Assembly (NCBI RefSeq): GCF_014174475.1
Contig: NZ_JACJUD010000004.1
Coordinates: forward strand, 310,001-374,000
Length of the DNA stretch: 64,000 bases
Direction: 5' to 3'
Source: Aquipseudomonas ullengensis
Lineage (GTDB): Bacteria > Pseudomonadota > Gammaproteobacteria > Pseudomonadales > Pseudomonadaceae
Below the pieces are notes generated by a model. It made no database searches. It had not been told where the DNA came from and saw nothing but the letters and a program-made list of their open reading frames with translations. Shown one piece after another: positions 29,070 to 38,009 of this stretch; within the stretch, counting starts at the first letter, position 1; every line of letters begins with the position of its first letter. A program made the translations under genes and the position numbers.

Positions 29070-29942
29070 TCAGGGGCGCTGCTTGAGCCGGGAAATCAGG
29101 CTGGAAGTATCCCAACGCCCGCCGCCGCCGGCCTGAACGTCGGAGTAAAACTGGTCGACCAACGCGGTCACCGGCAACTGCGCACCATTGCGCCGCGCCT
29201 CTTCCAGCAGGATCGACAGGTCCTTGCGCATCCAGTCCACAGCGAAACCGAAGTCGAACTTGCCGGCCAGCATGGTCTGGTGGCGGTTTTCCAGCTGCCA
29301 GGACTGCGCCGCACCCTTACTGATAACCTCCATCGCCGCATGCCCGTCGAGGCCGGCGCACTGGGCGAAATGCAGGGCCTCGGCCAGGCCCTGAACCAGG
29401 CCGCCGATGCAGATCTGGTTGACCATCTTGGTCAGTTGACCGCTGCCCACCGGGCCCATCAACTTGATCATCTTGGCGTAGGCGTCGATCACCGGCTCAG
29501 CGCGCTTGTAGAAAGCCTCCTCGCCCCCGACCATCACCGTCAGCATGCCGTTCTCGGCGCCGGCCTGGCCGCCGGATACCGGCGCATCGAGAAAGCCCAG
29601 GCCCAGCCCGACAGCGACACCCGCCAGCTCACGGGCGACAGTCGCCGAGGCCGTGGTGTGATCGACCAGTACGCTGCCCGGCTCCATCCCGGCAAACGCG
29701 CCATCAGGCCCCAGCAACACACTGCGCAGGTCATCGTCATTACCTACGCAGGTCATCACGAATTCGGCACCCTGCGCCGCTTCACGTGGTGTCAGTGCAT
29801 GCTCGCCGGCGTATTTGTCACTCCACAGCTCCGCCTTGGCTGGCGAGCGGTTGTACACGGAGACTTCGTGCCCTTCGCACGCCAGATGTCCGGCCATGGG
29901 GAAACCCATCACGCCCAGACCGATAAACGCCACCTTTGCCAT
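29070..29942 (-). CDS. NAD(P)-dependent beta-hydroxyacid dehydrogenase (3-hydroxyisobutyrate dehydrogenase family)
   Basis: 290 aa from ATG 29942, which has GGAGGTGGGG just before it. The Rossmann motif FIGLGVMGFPMAGHL, the substrate-binding DAPVSGGQAGAENG, and the catalytic Lys in GSGQLTKMVNQ define the family. The substrate may be 3-hydroxyisobutyrate, tartronate semialdehyde or serine; sequence alone does not decide. Confidence 0.85.
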   Translation of the reverse strand: MAKVAFIGLGVMGFPMAGHLACEGHEVSVYNRSPAKAELWSDKYAGEHALTPREAAQGAEFVMTCVGNDDDLRSVLLGPDGAFAGMEPGSVLVDHTTASATVARELAGVAVGLGLGFLDAPVSGGQAGAENGMLTVMVGGEEAFYKRAEPVIDAYAKMIKLMGPVGSGQLTKMVNQICIGGLVQGLAEALHFAQCAGLDGHAAMEVISKGAAQSWQLENRHQTMLAGKFDFGFAVDWMRKDLSILLEEARRNGAQLPVTALVDQFYSDVQAGGGGRWDTSSLISRLKQRP

Positions 29943-30087
29943 GCCCCACCTCCTCAATTACAGGTGCCCAAGCATAGCCCGTATCAAGGGGTAGCCGACC
30001 AGCACAACCTCGTGCGAAAACTGTATAGGTCGGGCTTTGCCAAGGCGCGTGCGCCCTTCCATACTGGCTTGCGCGCAAGGAGAGCTT

Positions 30088-30633
30088 ATGCAGCAGCACT
30101 GGCTGGTAATCGACCTGGAAGCCACCACCGAAGAAGGCGGCTGGCCGGTCGAAGAAATGGAGATCATCGAGATCGGCGCCAGCCTGGTGGCCAGCGACGG
30201 CCATGAGCTGGATCACTTCCAGCGTTTCGTACGCCCGCTGCGACGCCCCTGCCTAACCAGTTTCTGCCGCGAGCTGACCCACATCAGCCAGGCCCAGATC
30301 GATGCAGCGCAGCCGCTGGCCGCAATTTGGCCACAGTTCGAACGCTGGATCGGCGGGCACCTCTCTCACCTGGCCGGCTGGGGCAGCTGGGGCGACTACG
30401 ACCGCCGCCAGTTCGAGCTGGAATGGCGCACGCACGGCCTGCACAGCCGCCTTGCCGACCTGCCCCACCTCAACCTCAAGCAGCGCTTTGCCAGCGCCCG
30501 CCAACTGCAGCGCCCGGTAGGCCTGAACAGCGCGTTGCAGCTGGCCGGCCTGAACTTCCAGGGCCAGCAGCACCGCGCCCTGGAAGACGCACGCAATACG
30601 GCGCGGCTGCTGCCGCTGATTCACCCTACATAA
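30088..30633 (+). CDS. DEDDh 3'-5' exonuclease
   Basis: 181 aa from ATG 30088 with AAGGAG before it. The exonuclease acidic residues sit in VIDLEATTEE (first D and E), SWGDYDRRQ (second D) and HRALEDARNTARL (His and last Asp), so it is DEDDh type like ERI-1/KapD enzymes. Substrate unknown. The stop TAA (30631-30633) is the left target-site repeat of a short MITE copy. Confidence 0.87.
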   Translation: MQQHWLVIDLEATTEEGGWPVEEMEIIEIGASLVASDGHELDHFQRFVRPLRRPCLTSFCRELTHISQAQIDAAQPLAAIWPQFERWIGGHLSHLAGWGSWGDYDRRQFELEWRTHGLHSRLADLPHLNLKQRFASARQLQRPVGLNSALQLAGLNFQGQQHRALEDARNTARLLPLIHPT

Positions 30634-30716
30634 GAGCCCGCTCACGGCCTCCGGGCTTTCGCTCAGCCTGCGCTAGAAATGGTCTGGCTGTAATTCAGAA
30701 GATCGTAAACAGCCTC
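30634..30716. mobile_element. Internally deleted copy (83 bp) of the MITE-like repeat
   Basis: Begins GAGCCCGCTCACGGCCTCC and ends GATCGTAAACAGCCTC. Its right 35 bp closely match the end of the full copy at 42713-42908 (TAATTCAGAA, ATCGTAAACAG). Its left part shares AGCCTGCG at the same place. About 110 bp of the core are missing. Both sides carry TAA (30631-30633 and 30717-30719). Confidence 0.75.
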
Positions 30717-30788
30717 TAAGCGGATGACGTGCCCACGCACCTTCGGCATACTGGCGGGCCATTTTTAACCCCCTCCGAGGAGCCCTGC

Positions 30789-31070
30789 ATGTTCAAGGTC
30801 AACGAGTACTTCGACGGCACCGTCAAATCCATCGGTTTCGCCATGAGCGAAGGTCCGGCCACCATCGGCGTGATGGCTCCGGGCGAATACGAGTTCGGTA
30901 CCAGCCAACTGGAAGTCATGCACGTGATCGCTGGCGCCCTGGTCGTCAAGCTGCCAGGCAGCGAGAAGTGGGAAACCTTCGCCGCCGGTAGCCAGTTCAC
31001 CGTTCCGGCCAACAGCAAGTTCCAGCTGCAGGTTGCCGTAGAGACTGCCTACCTCTGCGAATATCGCTGA
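30789..31070 (+). CDS. ppnP: Pyrimidine/purine nucleoside phosphorylase PpnP
   Basis: 93 aa single cupin domain (formerly DUF1255/YaiE), the usual length. [17 protein letters not shown] and [18 protein letters not shown] are strongly conserved features. Cleaves nucleosides with phosphate to base and ribose-1-phosphate. GAGGAG lies before the start, and a strong terminator follows. Confidence 0.93.
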   Translation: MFKVNEYFDGTVKSIGFAMSEGPATIGVMAPGEYEFGTSQLEVMHVIAGALVVKLPGSEKWETFAAGSQFTVPANSKFQLQVAVETAYLCEYR

Positions 31071-31084
31071 GTTCGCAGCGCTAC

Positions 31085-31115
31085 AAAAAACCGGCCCCGG
31101 TGGCCGGTTTTTTTA
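31085..31115 (+). terminator. Rho-independent terminator after ppnP
   Basis: AAAAAACCGGCC pairs with GGCCGGTTTTTTT around a short loop, 15 nt after the ppnP stop. Confidence 0.93.
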
Positions 31116-31157
31116 TCGCCCCAGCCCGACCGACCAGTCACACCCACGGATAGCCCC

Positions 31158-32030
31158 ATGTCCCGCTCCAGCGCTCTATTCCTGCCCATCGCCCTGCTCC
31201 TGATCGCGATGGTTTCCATCCAAAGCGGTGCCTCCCTGGCCAAAGGCCTGTTCCCGCTGGTCGGCGCCGAAGGTACCACCGCACTGCGCCTCAGCCTGGG
31301 CGCTCTGATCCTGTGCCTGGTCATGCGCCCCTGGCGCACACGCGCCAATGTGTCGGCCTGGCCATCGCTGCTGGGTTATGGGTTGTCGCTGGGCGCCATG
31401 AACCTGATGTTCTACATGTCGCTGAAGACCATTCCGCTGGGCATTGCCGTGGCCCTGGAGTTCACCGGTCCGCTGGCCCTGGCGCTATTCGCCTCGCGGC
31501 GCTTGCTGGACTTCGTGTGGATCGCCCTGGCGGTGTTCGGCCTCTGGCTGTTGCTACCGGAAAGTGGCTCCACCGGCCATCTGGACCCACTGGGCATGGC
31601 CCTGGCCCTGGGCGCTGGGGTGTGCTGGGCGCTGTACATCGTCTTCGGGCAGAAAGCCGGCGCCGAGCATGGTGCGCAAACCGTGGCGTTTGGCACCATA
31701 GTCGCGGCGCTGCTGGTGTTCCCGATCGGCCTCTGGCAGAACGGCAGCGCGCTGTTTTCGCTGGACCTGCTGCCCATCGCCCTGGGCGTCGCGGTAATGT
31801 CCTCGGCCCTGCCCTACAGCCTGGAAATGTTCGCCCTGACCCGCATGCCAGCGCGCACCTTCAGCATCCTGATGAGCATGGAGCCGGCGATTGCCGCGCT
31901 GACCGGCCTGCTGTTCCTCAGCGAGCGCCTGACGGGCAACCAGTGGCTGGCGATTGGCGCGATCATCCTCGCCTCGGTCGGCGCGGCTGCCACCAGCAAG
32001 GGCAAGCCGGTTCCGCCAGTCGAACACTGA
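31158..32030 (+). CDS. rhtA: RhtA-like EamA-family amino acid exporter
   Basis: 290 aa with ten predicted membrane helices in two EamA repeats. The IQSGASLAKGLFPLVGAEGT start and LGIAVALEFTGPLALAL are typical of RhtA, the threonine/homoserine exporter. The precise substrate is inferred from the family. It stands alone on the plus strand, facing the saccharopine-dehydrogenase-like gene. Confidence 0.85.
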   Translation: MSRSSALFLPIALLLIAMVSIQSGASLAKGLFPLVGAEGTTALRLSLGALILCLVMRPWRTRANVSAWPSLLGYGLSLGAMNLMFYMSLKTIPLGIAVALEFTGPLALALFASRRLLDFVWIALAVFGLWLLLPESGSTGHLDPLGMALALGAGVCWALYIVFGQKAGAEHGAQTVAFGTIVAALLVFPIGLWQNGSALFSLDLLPIALGVAVMSSALPYSLEMFALTRMPARTFSILMSMEPAIAALTGLLFLSERLTGNQWLAIGAIILASVGAAATSKGKPVPPVEH

Positions 32031-32041
32031 TCCGGCGGGCG

Positions 32042-33151
32042 TTACAGCGCGCGCAGTTCGCTGCTGATCGCCAGATGCTCAAGCTCGGCCAGGTATTCAT
32101 CCAGGGTCAGCAGGCCAAGGCACGGTATCGCCCCTCGGGTTACCAGCGTGCCGGCCGCCAGTTTGCGCGCCAGCGCCACGGCGGCCATGCAGGGGATGTT
32201 CGGCCCGTCGTTGTGCAGCGCCTGCAACTCCCAGCACAGGGTTTGTGCCTGGCCGGCCTGATCCAGCCCCTGCAGGCGCACGAACATGCCGCTCAGGCCG
32301 TCACCCAGTGGCTCGACCAGCACGGCGCCACGGCGCAGCACGCCGGCCAACGGCACACCGCTGCGTAACAACCCGCCACGCACCAGCCAGGACAACAACC
32401 AGGTGCCGAACTGGGTCAGCCGCAGGCCGACACCCGCCGAGAAGCGCACGCTACGCACCCCGGGATAGCGCGCCGGAAACAGTTCGAGGTCGGGAATATC
32501 GCAGTTGCCCACCCAGCGTCGGCCCAGCGGCGCGGCGAAGTCATGCGGGCTGAGATCCTGCCAGCCATAAACGCGCTGCCAGGCGCCGTCGCGCCACTGA
32601 CTGAACGGTTTGCCGCAATAGTTGAGGACTGCCGCCAGGGTCGACACGCCCGGCGTTTTCTCCGATGAACTGATGCCGTGCCAGATGCTGTCCAGGCGCG
32701 AGAAGCGTGGCAACAGGCTGTCGATCACCGCCGCGCTGAGTGCCGGCACCGAGCTGGCGCCGCCACAGACCAGCACCCCGGCACGTTGCGCTGCCGCATC
32801 CAGCTCACCAATGGCGCAGACGAACTCGCGCGCATCGGCCAGGTCGACGTAATGCACGCCGGCCGCGATGCAGGCCTGGGCCACGCGGTAATCCTGGTTC
32901 TGGAACGGCCCGGCAGTGGAAATCAGCAGGTCCGCATCCAGCGCCGCCAACTGCTCGGCCAGGTCCGGGCTGTTCATGTCCAGTTGCAGCGCGCTGGCGC
33001 CTGTCTGCGCCGCCAGCGCCTGGGCTTTGGCCAAGTCACGCCCGGCCACCCAGATGCGCATGCCACTGCTGGCGCACAGGCGCCGGACAATCACCGCGCC
33101 GAAGTTGCCGTAGCCACCCAGCACCACCACGCCAAATTCCCTTTGCGTCAT
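32042..33151 (-). CDS. Saccharopine dehydrogenase-like NAD(P)-binding protein
   Basis: 369 aa. N-terminal Rossmann domain VVVLGGYGNFGAVIVRRL and STAGPFQNQDYRVAQACIAAG (near 80-100) match the saccharopine dehydrogenase / trans-acting enoyl reductase family. The oxidised substrate is unknown. AAGGAG precedes the ATG. It begins 15 nt after the ABC transporter stop, so the two are probably one transcript. Confidence 0.82.
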   Translation of the reverse strand: MTQREFGVVVLGGYGNFGAVIVRRLCASSGMRIWVAGRDLAKAQALAAQTGASALQLDMNSPDLAEQLAALDADLLISTAGPFQNQDYRVAQACIAAGVHYVDLADAREFVCAIGELDAAAQRAGVLVCGGASSVPALSAAVIDSLLPRFSRLDSIWHGISSSEKTPGVSTLAAVLNYCGKPFSQWRDGAWQRVYGWQDLSPHDFAAPLGRRWVGNCDIPDLELFPARYPGVRSVRFSAGVGLRLTQFGTWLLSWLVRGGLLRSGVPLAGVLRRGAVLVEPLGDGLSGMFVRLQGLDQAGQAQTLCWELQALHNDGPNIPCMAAVALARKLAAGTLVTRGAIPCLGLLTLDEYLAELEHLAISSELRAL

Positions 33152-33166
33152 GCCCCACTCCTTGCG

Positions 33167-34945
33167 TCAGACCGCCTCGGCGCTGTCGGTATTGAACTGC
33201 AGCTCGGCCAGTCGCGCATACAGCGGGTTGCTCGCCACCAGCTCGCTGTGGCTGCCGATGGCCACCAGACGGCCGTGCTCGATCACCGCGATGCGGTCGG
33301 CACTCTTCACCGTGGCCAGGCGATGGGCGATCACCAGGGTAGTGCGCCCGCTCATCAGTTGCGGCAGGGCTTGCTGGATCAGGTGTTCGCTTTCCGCGTC
33401 GAGGGCACTGGTGGCCTCGTCCAGCAGCAAAATCGGCGCATCCACCAGCAGCGCGCGGGCAATCGCCAGGCGCTGACGCTGACCGCCAGACAGCCCCAGT
33501 CCGGCGTCACCCAGGTGGGTCTGGTAACCCTGCGGCAGCCGCTGGATAAACTCGTGAGCATGCGCCGCGCGCGCCGCCGCTTCGACTTCGGCCTGGCTGG
33601 CGTCGGGCTTGCCGTAGCGCAGGTTGTCTTCCACGGTGCCGTAGAACAGCGCCGGGCTCTGCGAAACCAGGGCAAAACAGCGGCGCAGATCCGCCGGATC
33701 AAGCCGCTCGATGGCCATGCCTTCGACCAGGATGTGTCCGGCTTGCGGGTCGAAGAAACGCAGCAGCAAATCGAACAGGGTCGACTTACCCGCCCCGGAA
33801 GGCCCCACCAGCGCCAGGGTTTCACCCGCGCGCACCTGCAGGCTGATGCCATCCACGGCGAAATGCTCAGGCCGTGACGGGTAGGCAAAGCGCACCTGAT
33901 CCAGCTCCAGCGCGCCACTGATGCGTGGCGGCAGCTGCAGCAAACCCTCACGCGGTGCGGTAATCGCATTGTCGGTCTGCAGCAGTTCGGCAATGCGTTC
34001 GGCGGCGCCCGCGGCGCTCTGCAATTCGCCGATCACTTCACTGACCGCACCGAACGCCATGCCGACAATCAAGCTGTAGAACACGAAGGCCGCCAGGTCG
34101 CCGCCGGAAATCTTCCCGTCGATCACATCCATGCCACCGACCCAGAGCATCACCCCGACCGCACCGAGCACCAGCACGATAACCACGGTGATCAGCCAGG
34201 CACGCTGCTTGATGCGTTTGCGGGCCGTATCGAACGCCGCTTCCACGGTCTGGCCGAAGCGCAGCTGATCCTGCGTCTGGTGGTTATAGGCCTGCACCGT
34301 CTTGATCTGGCCCAGCGATTCGCCGACATAGCTGCCGACATCCGCCACCCGGTCCTGGGTTTGCCGCGACAAGGCGCGCACGCGCCGGCCGAAGATCAGA
34401 ATCGGCGCCACCACCAGCGGCAGGGCCGCAATAACGATGGCGCTGAGCTTGGGGTTGGTGAAAAACAGTAAGCCAATGCCACCGACCATCATGATGATGT
34501 TGCGCAGCGCCATCGACAGCGAGGAGCCGATCACCGTCTGCAGCAACGTGGTATCAGCAGTCAGGCGCGACTGGATTTCCGAGGCGCGGTTGCTCTCGTA
34601 GAAGCCCGGGTGCAGGCCGATCAGGTGGTTGAACACGCGCTTGCGGATATCGGCGACGAAGCGTTCGCCGATCCACGACACCAGGTAAAAACGCGTGAAG
34701 GTGCCCACTGCCAGCGCCACCACCAGCCCGAAGAACAGCAGGATCGAATGGTTCAGCGCCTGCTGCGACTGGGTCGCCAGGCCCTGGTCCACCAGCAGGC
34801 GGATGCCCTGGCCCATCGATAACGTGATGGCGGCGGTGAACATCAGCGCCAGCAAGGCGCCGATCACCCGCCAGCGGTACGGCGCAACGAAACGCCCGGC
34901 CATGCGCAAGGCATTGCGCTGGCGGGAGGACAGAATCGATAGCAT
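33167..34945 (-). CDS. ABC exporter half-transporter (MsbA-like, membrane + ATPase fusion)
   Basis: 592 aa. Six transmembrane helices (about 20-310) fused to an ATPase with Walker A GPSGAGKST, the Q-loop, signature LSGGQRQR and Walker B ILLLDEATSALD. FYESNRASEIQSRLTADTTL is typical of lipid or drug exporters. Works as a homodimer or heterodimer; substrate unknown. I took ATG 34945; a GTG two codons upstream is possible. The inverted repeat at 34987-35016 lies in its upstream region. Confidence 0.87.
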   Translation of the reverse strand: MLSILSSRQRNALRMAGRFVAPYRWRVIGALLALMFTAAITLSMGQGIRLLVDQGLATQSQQALNHSILLFFGLVVALAVGTFTRFYLVSWIGERFVADIRKRVFNHLIGLHPGFYESNRASEIQSRLTADTTLLQTVIGSSLSMALRNIIMMVGGIGLLFFTNPKLSAIVIAALPLVVAPILIFGRRVRALSRQTQDRVADVGSYVGESLGQIKTVQAYNHQTQDQLRFGQTVEAAFDTARKRIKQRAWLITVVIVLVLGAVGVMLWVGGMDVIDGKISGGDLAAFVFYSLIVGMAFGAVSEVIGELQSAAGAAERIAELLQTDNAITAPREGLLQLPPRISGALELDQVRFAYPSRPEHFAVDGISLQVRAGETLALVGPSGAGKSTLFDLLLRFFDPQAGHILVEGMAIERLDPADLRRCFALVSQSPALFYGTVEDNLRYGKPDASQAEVEAAARAAHAHEFIQRLPQGYQTHLGDAGLGLSGGQRQRLAIARALLVDAPILLLDEATSALDAESEHLIQQALPQLMSGRTTLVIAHRLATVKSADRIAVIEHGRLVAIGSHSELVASNPLYARLAELQFNTDSAEAV

Positions 34946-34986
34946 GGGCACTCGCAGATGGGCCGGGGCCCAAGTAAGGAATCGTA

Positions 34987-35016
34987 GAGGCCTGCCGTAC
35001 GACAGAGACAGGCCTC
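34987..35016. repeat. Short inverted repeat upstream of the ABC exporter gene
   Basis: GAGGCCTG (34987-34994) and CAGGCCTC (35009-35016) are perfect inverted arms around 14 bp, about 40 bp before the transporter start. It could be an operator or only chance. The rest of 34946-35069 shows nothing else. Confidence 0.45.
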
Positions 35017-35069
35017 AGCAGCAGATGGGGGCACTACCGCGCAACATCAAGGCGTGCCTTACTGCCGCA

Positions 35070-35265
35070 GAGCCTGTTTACGGGCTCCTGGATTAGAGCC
35101 AGACAAGGCAAAAACGGCCGAGGAAGCGCAGTTTACGAATTGTAAATGAGCATGACTCGTTTCACTCGCCCTTCGGGCCGCGCTGAAGCGCGTTAGCCGC
35201 AAGCGGCTTCCCGAGGCCGTTTTTAACGCAGTATGGCCGCGAGTCAGGAGGTCGTAAGCAGGCTC
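35070..35265. mobile_element. Full-length 196-bp MITE-like element, copy A
   Basis: Ends GAGCCTGTTTACG and CGTAAGCAGGCTC are inverted repeats. The same 196 bp occur in inverted orientation at 42713-42908, with only scattered differences. Core blocks match almost perfectly, such as GACAAGGCAAAAAC, GAGCATGACTCGTTTCACTC and GCGCTGAAGCGCGTTAGCCG. It carries no gene. The right flank TCA (35266-35268) is, on the minus strand, the TGA stop of the DCC gene; the left flank is GCA. Confidence 0.85.
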
Positions 35266-35700
35266 TCAGCCCTGCAGGAAGCGCCCGGCATGATCGGCAG
35301 ACGGCAGCAGGCATGTGTCGTAACGGCCAAACAGGCGATAACGGTTCAGCGCAATGCGGTCGTAGGCCCAGTCGCGCAGCACGCGCGGCAACACACGCAG
35401 CCAGGCGGCCCAGCGCCACGGCGCCGGCAGTTGCGCAACGATGCGCAGCACCGCGTCGGAGCGCACGAACAGCTCGGCCCCTTCGACATAGGCCATGGTG
35501 TCGAAATGGTCGGTCGGCAGACCGAACCACTGCAGCAGCGCCTGCCCCTCGGCAGACTGCACCGAACACAGCTTGAACAGCTGCTGGCGGTCATGGCGAA
35601 TAAGGAACTTCGCCCAGCCATTGCACAGCTTGCACACGCCATCGAACAGCACTACGCGGTCGCCAGGCTGGATCAATGGAGGTAAGGCGGACTGATTCAT
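35266..35700 (-). CDS. DCC-family thiol-disulfide oxidoreductase (DUF393)
   Basis: 144 aa from ATG 35700; a GTG at 35715 overlapping the previous stop is possible. The defining DGVCKLCNGW motif (D-x-x-C-x-x-C) is near residue 20, followed by FKLCSVQSAEG. Such proteins have a thioredoxin-like fold and are thought to be thiol oxidoreductases. The stop codon directly abuts MITE copy A. Confidence 0.85.
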   Translation of the reverse strand: MNQSALPPLIQPGDRVVLFDGVCKLCNGWAKFLIRHDRQQLFKLCSVQSAEGQALLQWFGLPTDHFDTMAYVEGAELFVRSDAVLRIVAQLPAPWRWAAWLRVLPRVLRDWAYDRIALNRYRLFGRYDTCLLPSADHAGRFLQG

Positions 35701-35711
35701 GGCAGCGCTGC

Positions 35712-36314
35712 TCACGATGACGGAAAACGGTAGTGACCGATGATCGTGAAGCGGAACAGGATGTCCTCTTCGCGCGTGCCACGGCCGATATTGTGCAGTA
35801 CCAGCGGGACGCCGTCGGCGCTTTGGCGATCCGAGACGATGCCGATATGGGTCAGGCCGCGGCCGAGATCCCAGGTCACTACATCACCGGCGCGGTAGTC
35901 CGCCGGTTGATCGCTGATAGGTTGCGCCAACCCCTGGCGGCGTAGCCAGGCCATCAGGTTAGGCACGCGGCGATGGTCGATATTGCTGTCCGGGCGCTTG
36001 AGTCCCCAGCTCTGCGGGTAGCTGGAGAAATGCGCGGCCATGTCCTCGTGCACCGTTTTCTGCAGATCCAGCCCCTGAACCCGCAAGGCGCGAATCAGTA
36101 CGTCGGTGCACACTCCGGTGCTCAGCGGCACATCGCCATTGGGATAGGCGAGGCGCCGGTACACCGGGTCATAACCGAGAGTCACGCCGACCTGGCTACG
36201 CGCGTCGCTCACCAATTGCAGCGGCTGGATTGGCGCCGCCCACACAGGCAGCGCCAGCAATACCAGCAGCGCGAACAAACCACGCCAGGCCGTGCCAGCA
36301 CGCTCAGCGGCCAC
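35712..36314 (-). CDS. DUF1287 periplasmic protein (NlpC/P60-like)
   Basis: 200 aa if the start is the GTG at 36314, which has GAGG 8 nt before it; ATG 36350 would give 212 aa without a ribosome binding site. A signal peptide (GLFALLVLLALPVWAAP) is followed by DUF1287. A Cys in STGVCTDVL, a His in LTHIGIVSD and an Asn in VLHNIGRG are placed like an NlpC/P60 catalytic set; activity is inference. It overlaps the end of the upstream LprI-like gene by 11 nt. Confidence 0.78.
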   Translation of the reverse strand: MAAERAGTAWRGLFALLVLLALPVWAAPIQPLQLVSDARSQVGVTLGYDPVYRRLAYPNGDVPLSTGVCTDVLIRALRVQGLDLQKTVHEDMAAHFSSYPQSWGLKRPDSNIDHRRVPNLMAWLRRQGLAQPISDQPADYRAGDVVTWDLGRGLTHIGIVSDRQSADGVPLVLHNIGRGTREEDILFRFTIIGHYRFPSS

Positions 36315-37536
36315 AGCCCGCACCTCGGCAAGTCTCGGTATTGAAGTCATAGAGCGTGGAATGCCCCAGCTCACCTTCCGGGTATGGCACCCCCTTGGGC
36401 AGGAAGAAAGTCGCCAGGTGCGCACCATACAACCCGGCCGGCAGGCGCTGGGCCTTCAGCAGCACATAGCCGTTATGCACGAACAGCTGCGAGGGTTCTA
36501 CGGGCGTGGCCATGGGCGGCAAACCTTCCCCACGCTGGCTTTCCTTGGCCGAGATGATGGCCTGCCAGGCAGATATATCGGTGTTTTCCGCCGGGCGCAT
36601 CAGGCCCTTCTCTACCGCCTCGGCGAGCCCGGCCGGCCCGGCCTTGGGCAGGCTGGTATCGACGAAGCTGTCCGGTGGCGAGTCTGCCGAGGTCAGCTGC
36701 ACCGCGTCCTTCGGCAGGGGTTCACCCAGCACCATCGCGCCATTGCCGATCTGGTAGACCAGGTCGACATTGCGCTGGAACACGCGCTGCGCCAGCGGGT
36801 TGAGCTCGGCCCGGTGCTCGTCGCTGACATACAGATAGCCGCACGGGCCCTTGTCCTCATAGCTGCTGGTGCGCAACGGGGTTTCCGCCGGCAGCCCCGC
36901 CACCACCTGACGGTGATAGCCGACGGCAAGCACCGCAAGGATCTCGGTGTCTTCGGTCCAGCCGATGTTCCAGATCGACGGCTCGTACGCCCCCAGCAGC
37001 AACACCACCGGGCGATCCGGCGAGTTCACCAGGATGTCGAACTGGGTGGCCTGGTGCCCGCTCCGGTCGATCTGCACATCCAGCTCGCGACCGCCGTAGT
37101 TGCCGGCGGCATACACCAGCGTGTCATCCGGTAGCTCGAGACCGGGCAGTTCGCAAACCGGGCTGGCCTGCTGGAGCACGTTCTGCGGCACCGAGACCTG
37201 GAACGGCACCAGCTCTGGCGGGCTGTCGCTGGATAGCGCCTGAATGCGCTTGCGATACAGGTCAATCAGGCAATCACGGTCATCCACCGGGCACAGCTCG
37301 GTGCGTGACGACAACCAGCTGCGCTGCACCTTGAGCGCGGCTTTGCGCTGATCCTCGTCGAGCTTCTTCTGCTGTTCGCCGAAACGTCGACCGAGCAAGC
37401 CATCCAGCCGGTCCAGCTCCTGATAGGCGCAGATCGTGCGCTCGATGGGTTGTTGCGCCTTGGCGCAGTTGAAACTCGCGGCCAATAACGACTCAGACGC
37501 AAACAGCAAACCGATACCGCAGAACAGCAAGCGCAT
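36304..37536 (-). CDS. LprI-like / DUF1176-type periplasmic protein
   Basis: 410 aa from ATG 37536, with AGGAGG before it. A signal peptide (MRLLFCGIGLLFASESLLAA) leads to a lysozyme-inhibitor LprI-like domain: FNCAKAQQPIERTICAYQEL, with the Cys pair and conserved Glu-Arg. The long remainder (about 120-410) is a DUF1176-like region. Function unknown; a role in envelope defence is only suggested by the first domain. Ends overlapping the DUF1287 gene. Confidence 0.7.
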   Translation of the reverse strand: MRLLFCGIGLLFASESLLAASFNCAKAQQPIERTICAYQELDRLDGLLGRRFGEQQKKLDEDQRKAALKVQRSWLSSRTELCPVDDRDCLIDLYRKRIQALSSDSPPELVPFQVSVPQNVLQQASPVCELPGLELPDDTLVYAAGNYGGRELDVQIDRSGHQATQFDILVNSPDRPVVLLLGAYEPSIWNIGWTEDTEILAVLAVGYHRQVVAGLPAETPLRTSSYEDKGPCGYLYVSDEHRAELNPLAQRVFQRNVDLVYQIGNGAMVLGEPLPKDAVQLTSADSPPDSFVDTSLPKAGPAGLAEAVEKGLMRPAENTDISAWQAIISAKESQRGEGLPPMATPVEPSQLFVHNGYVLLKAQRLPAGLYGAHLATFFLPKGVPYPEGELGHSTLYDFNTETCRGAGCGR

Positions 37537-37580
37537 GAAACCTCCTTGTTGAAAGTGTGCCAATCGCCCTCTGGCGAGGG

Positions 37581-37979
37581 TCATGGGCGGAATTTCGGGT
37601 GGCGCGGCAGATCATCATTGATCGGCCACCAGTTGGCCTTGCTGGCGACAAAACTGTGGGCATCAGGGCGAGTGGCCAGTTCACCGTCCATCGTGCCGGC
37701 GCGAATGCGCAGCACGCCCGGCAGTTTCTCGGTATGGCTGTAAATGGGCGAACCGCAGGTGCCACAGAACACCCGCTGCTTACCCGGCGAAGACTCGAAA
37801 GAGCGCAGCTGGTCGCTGCCGCCAAGCAGCTCGAAGTCGCCCTGCGCCACCGGGATATTACTGGCGAACGGCCCGCCCTGGGCCTTGCGGCACTGGCTGC
37901 AGTGACAGATCTGGATCGGCGCCAGCTCGCCCTGAAGACGAAACTGCACCGCGCCACACAAACAACTTCCCTGATACAT
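37581..37979 (-). CDS. GFA-family zinc protein (glutathione-dependent formaldehyde-activating-like)
   Basis: 132 aa from ATG 37979 (AAGGAGG before it). Zinc-binding Cys residues in GSCLCGAVQF, CHCSQCRKA and FCGTCGSPIYSH define the GFA fold. Most such proteins have no proven reaction. It lies 44 bp upstream of the LprI-like gene. Confidence 0.88.
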   Translation of the reverse strand: MYQGSCLCGAVQFRLQGELAPIQICHCSQCRKAQGGPFASNIPVAQGDFELLGGSDQLRSFESSPGKQRVFCGTCGSPIYSHTEKLPGVLRIRAGTMDGELATRPDAHSFVASKANWWPINDDLPRHPKFRP

Positions 37980-38009
37980 GGGTTGCCCTCCTTGCTGCCT
38001 TCCCACCGA

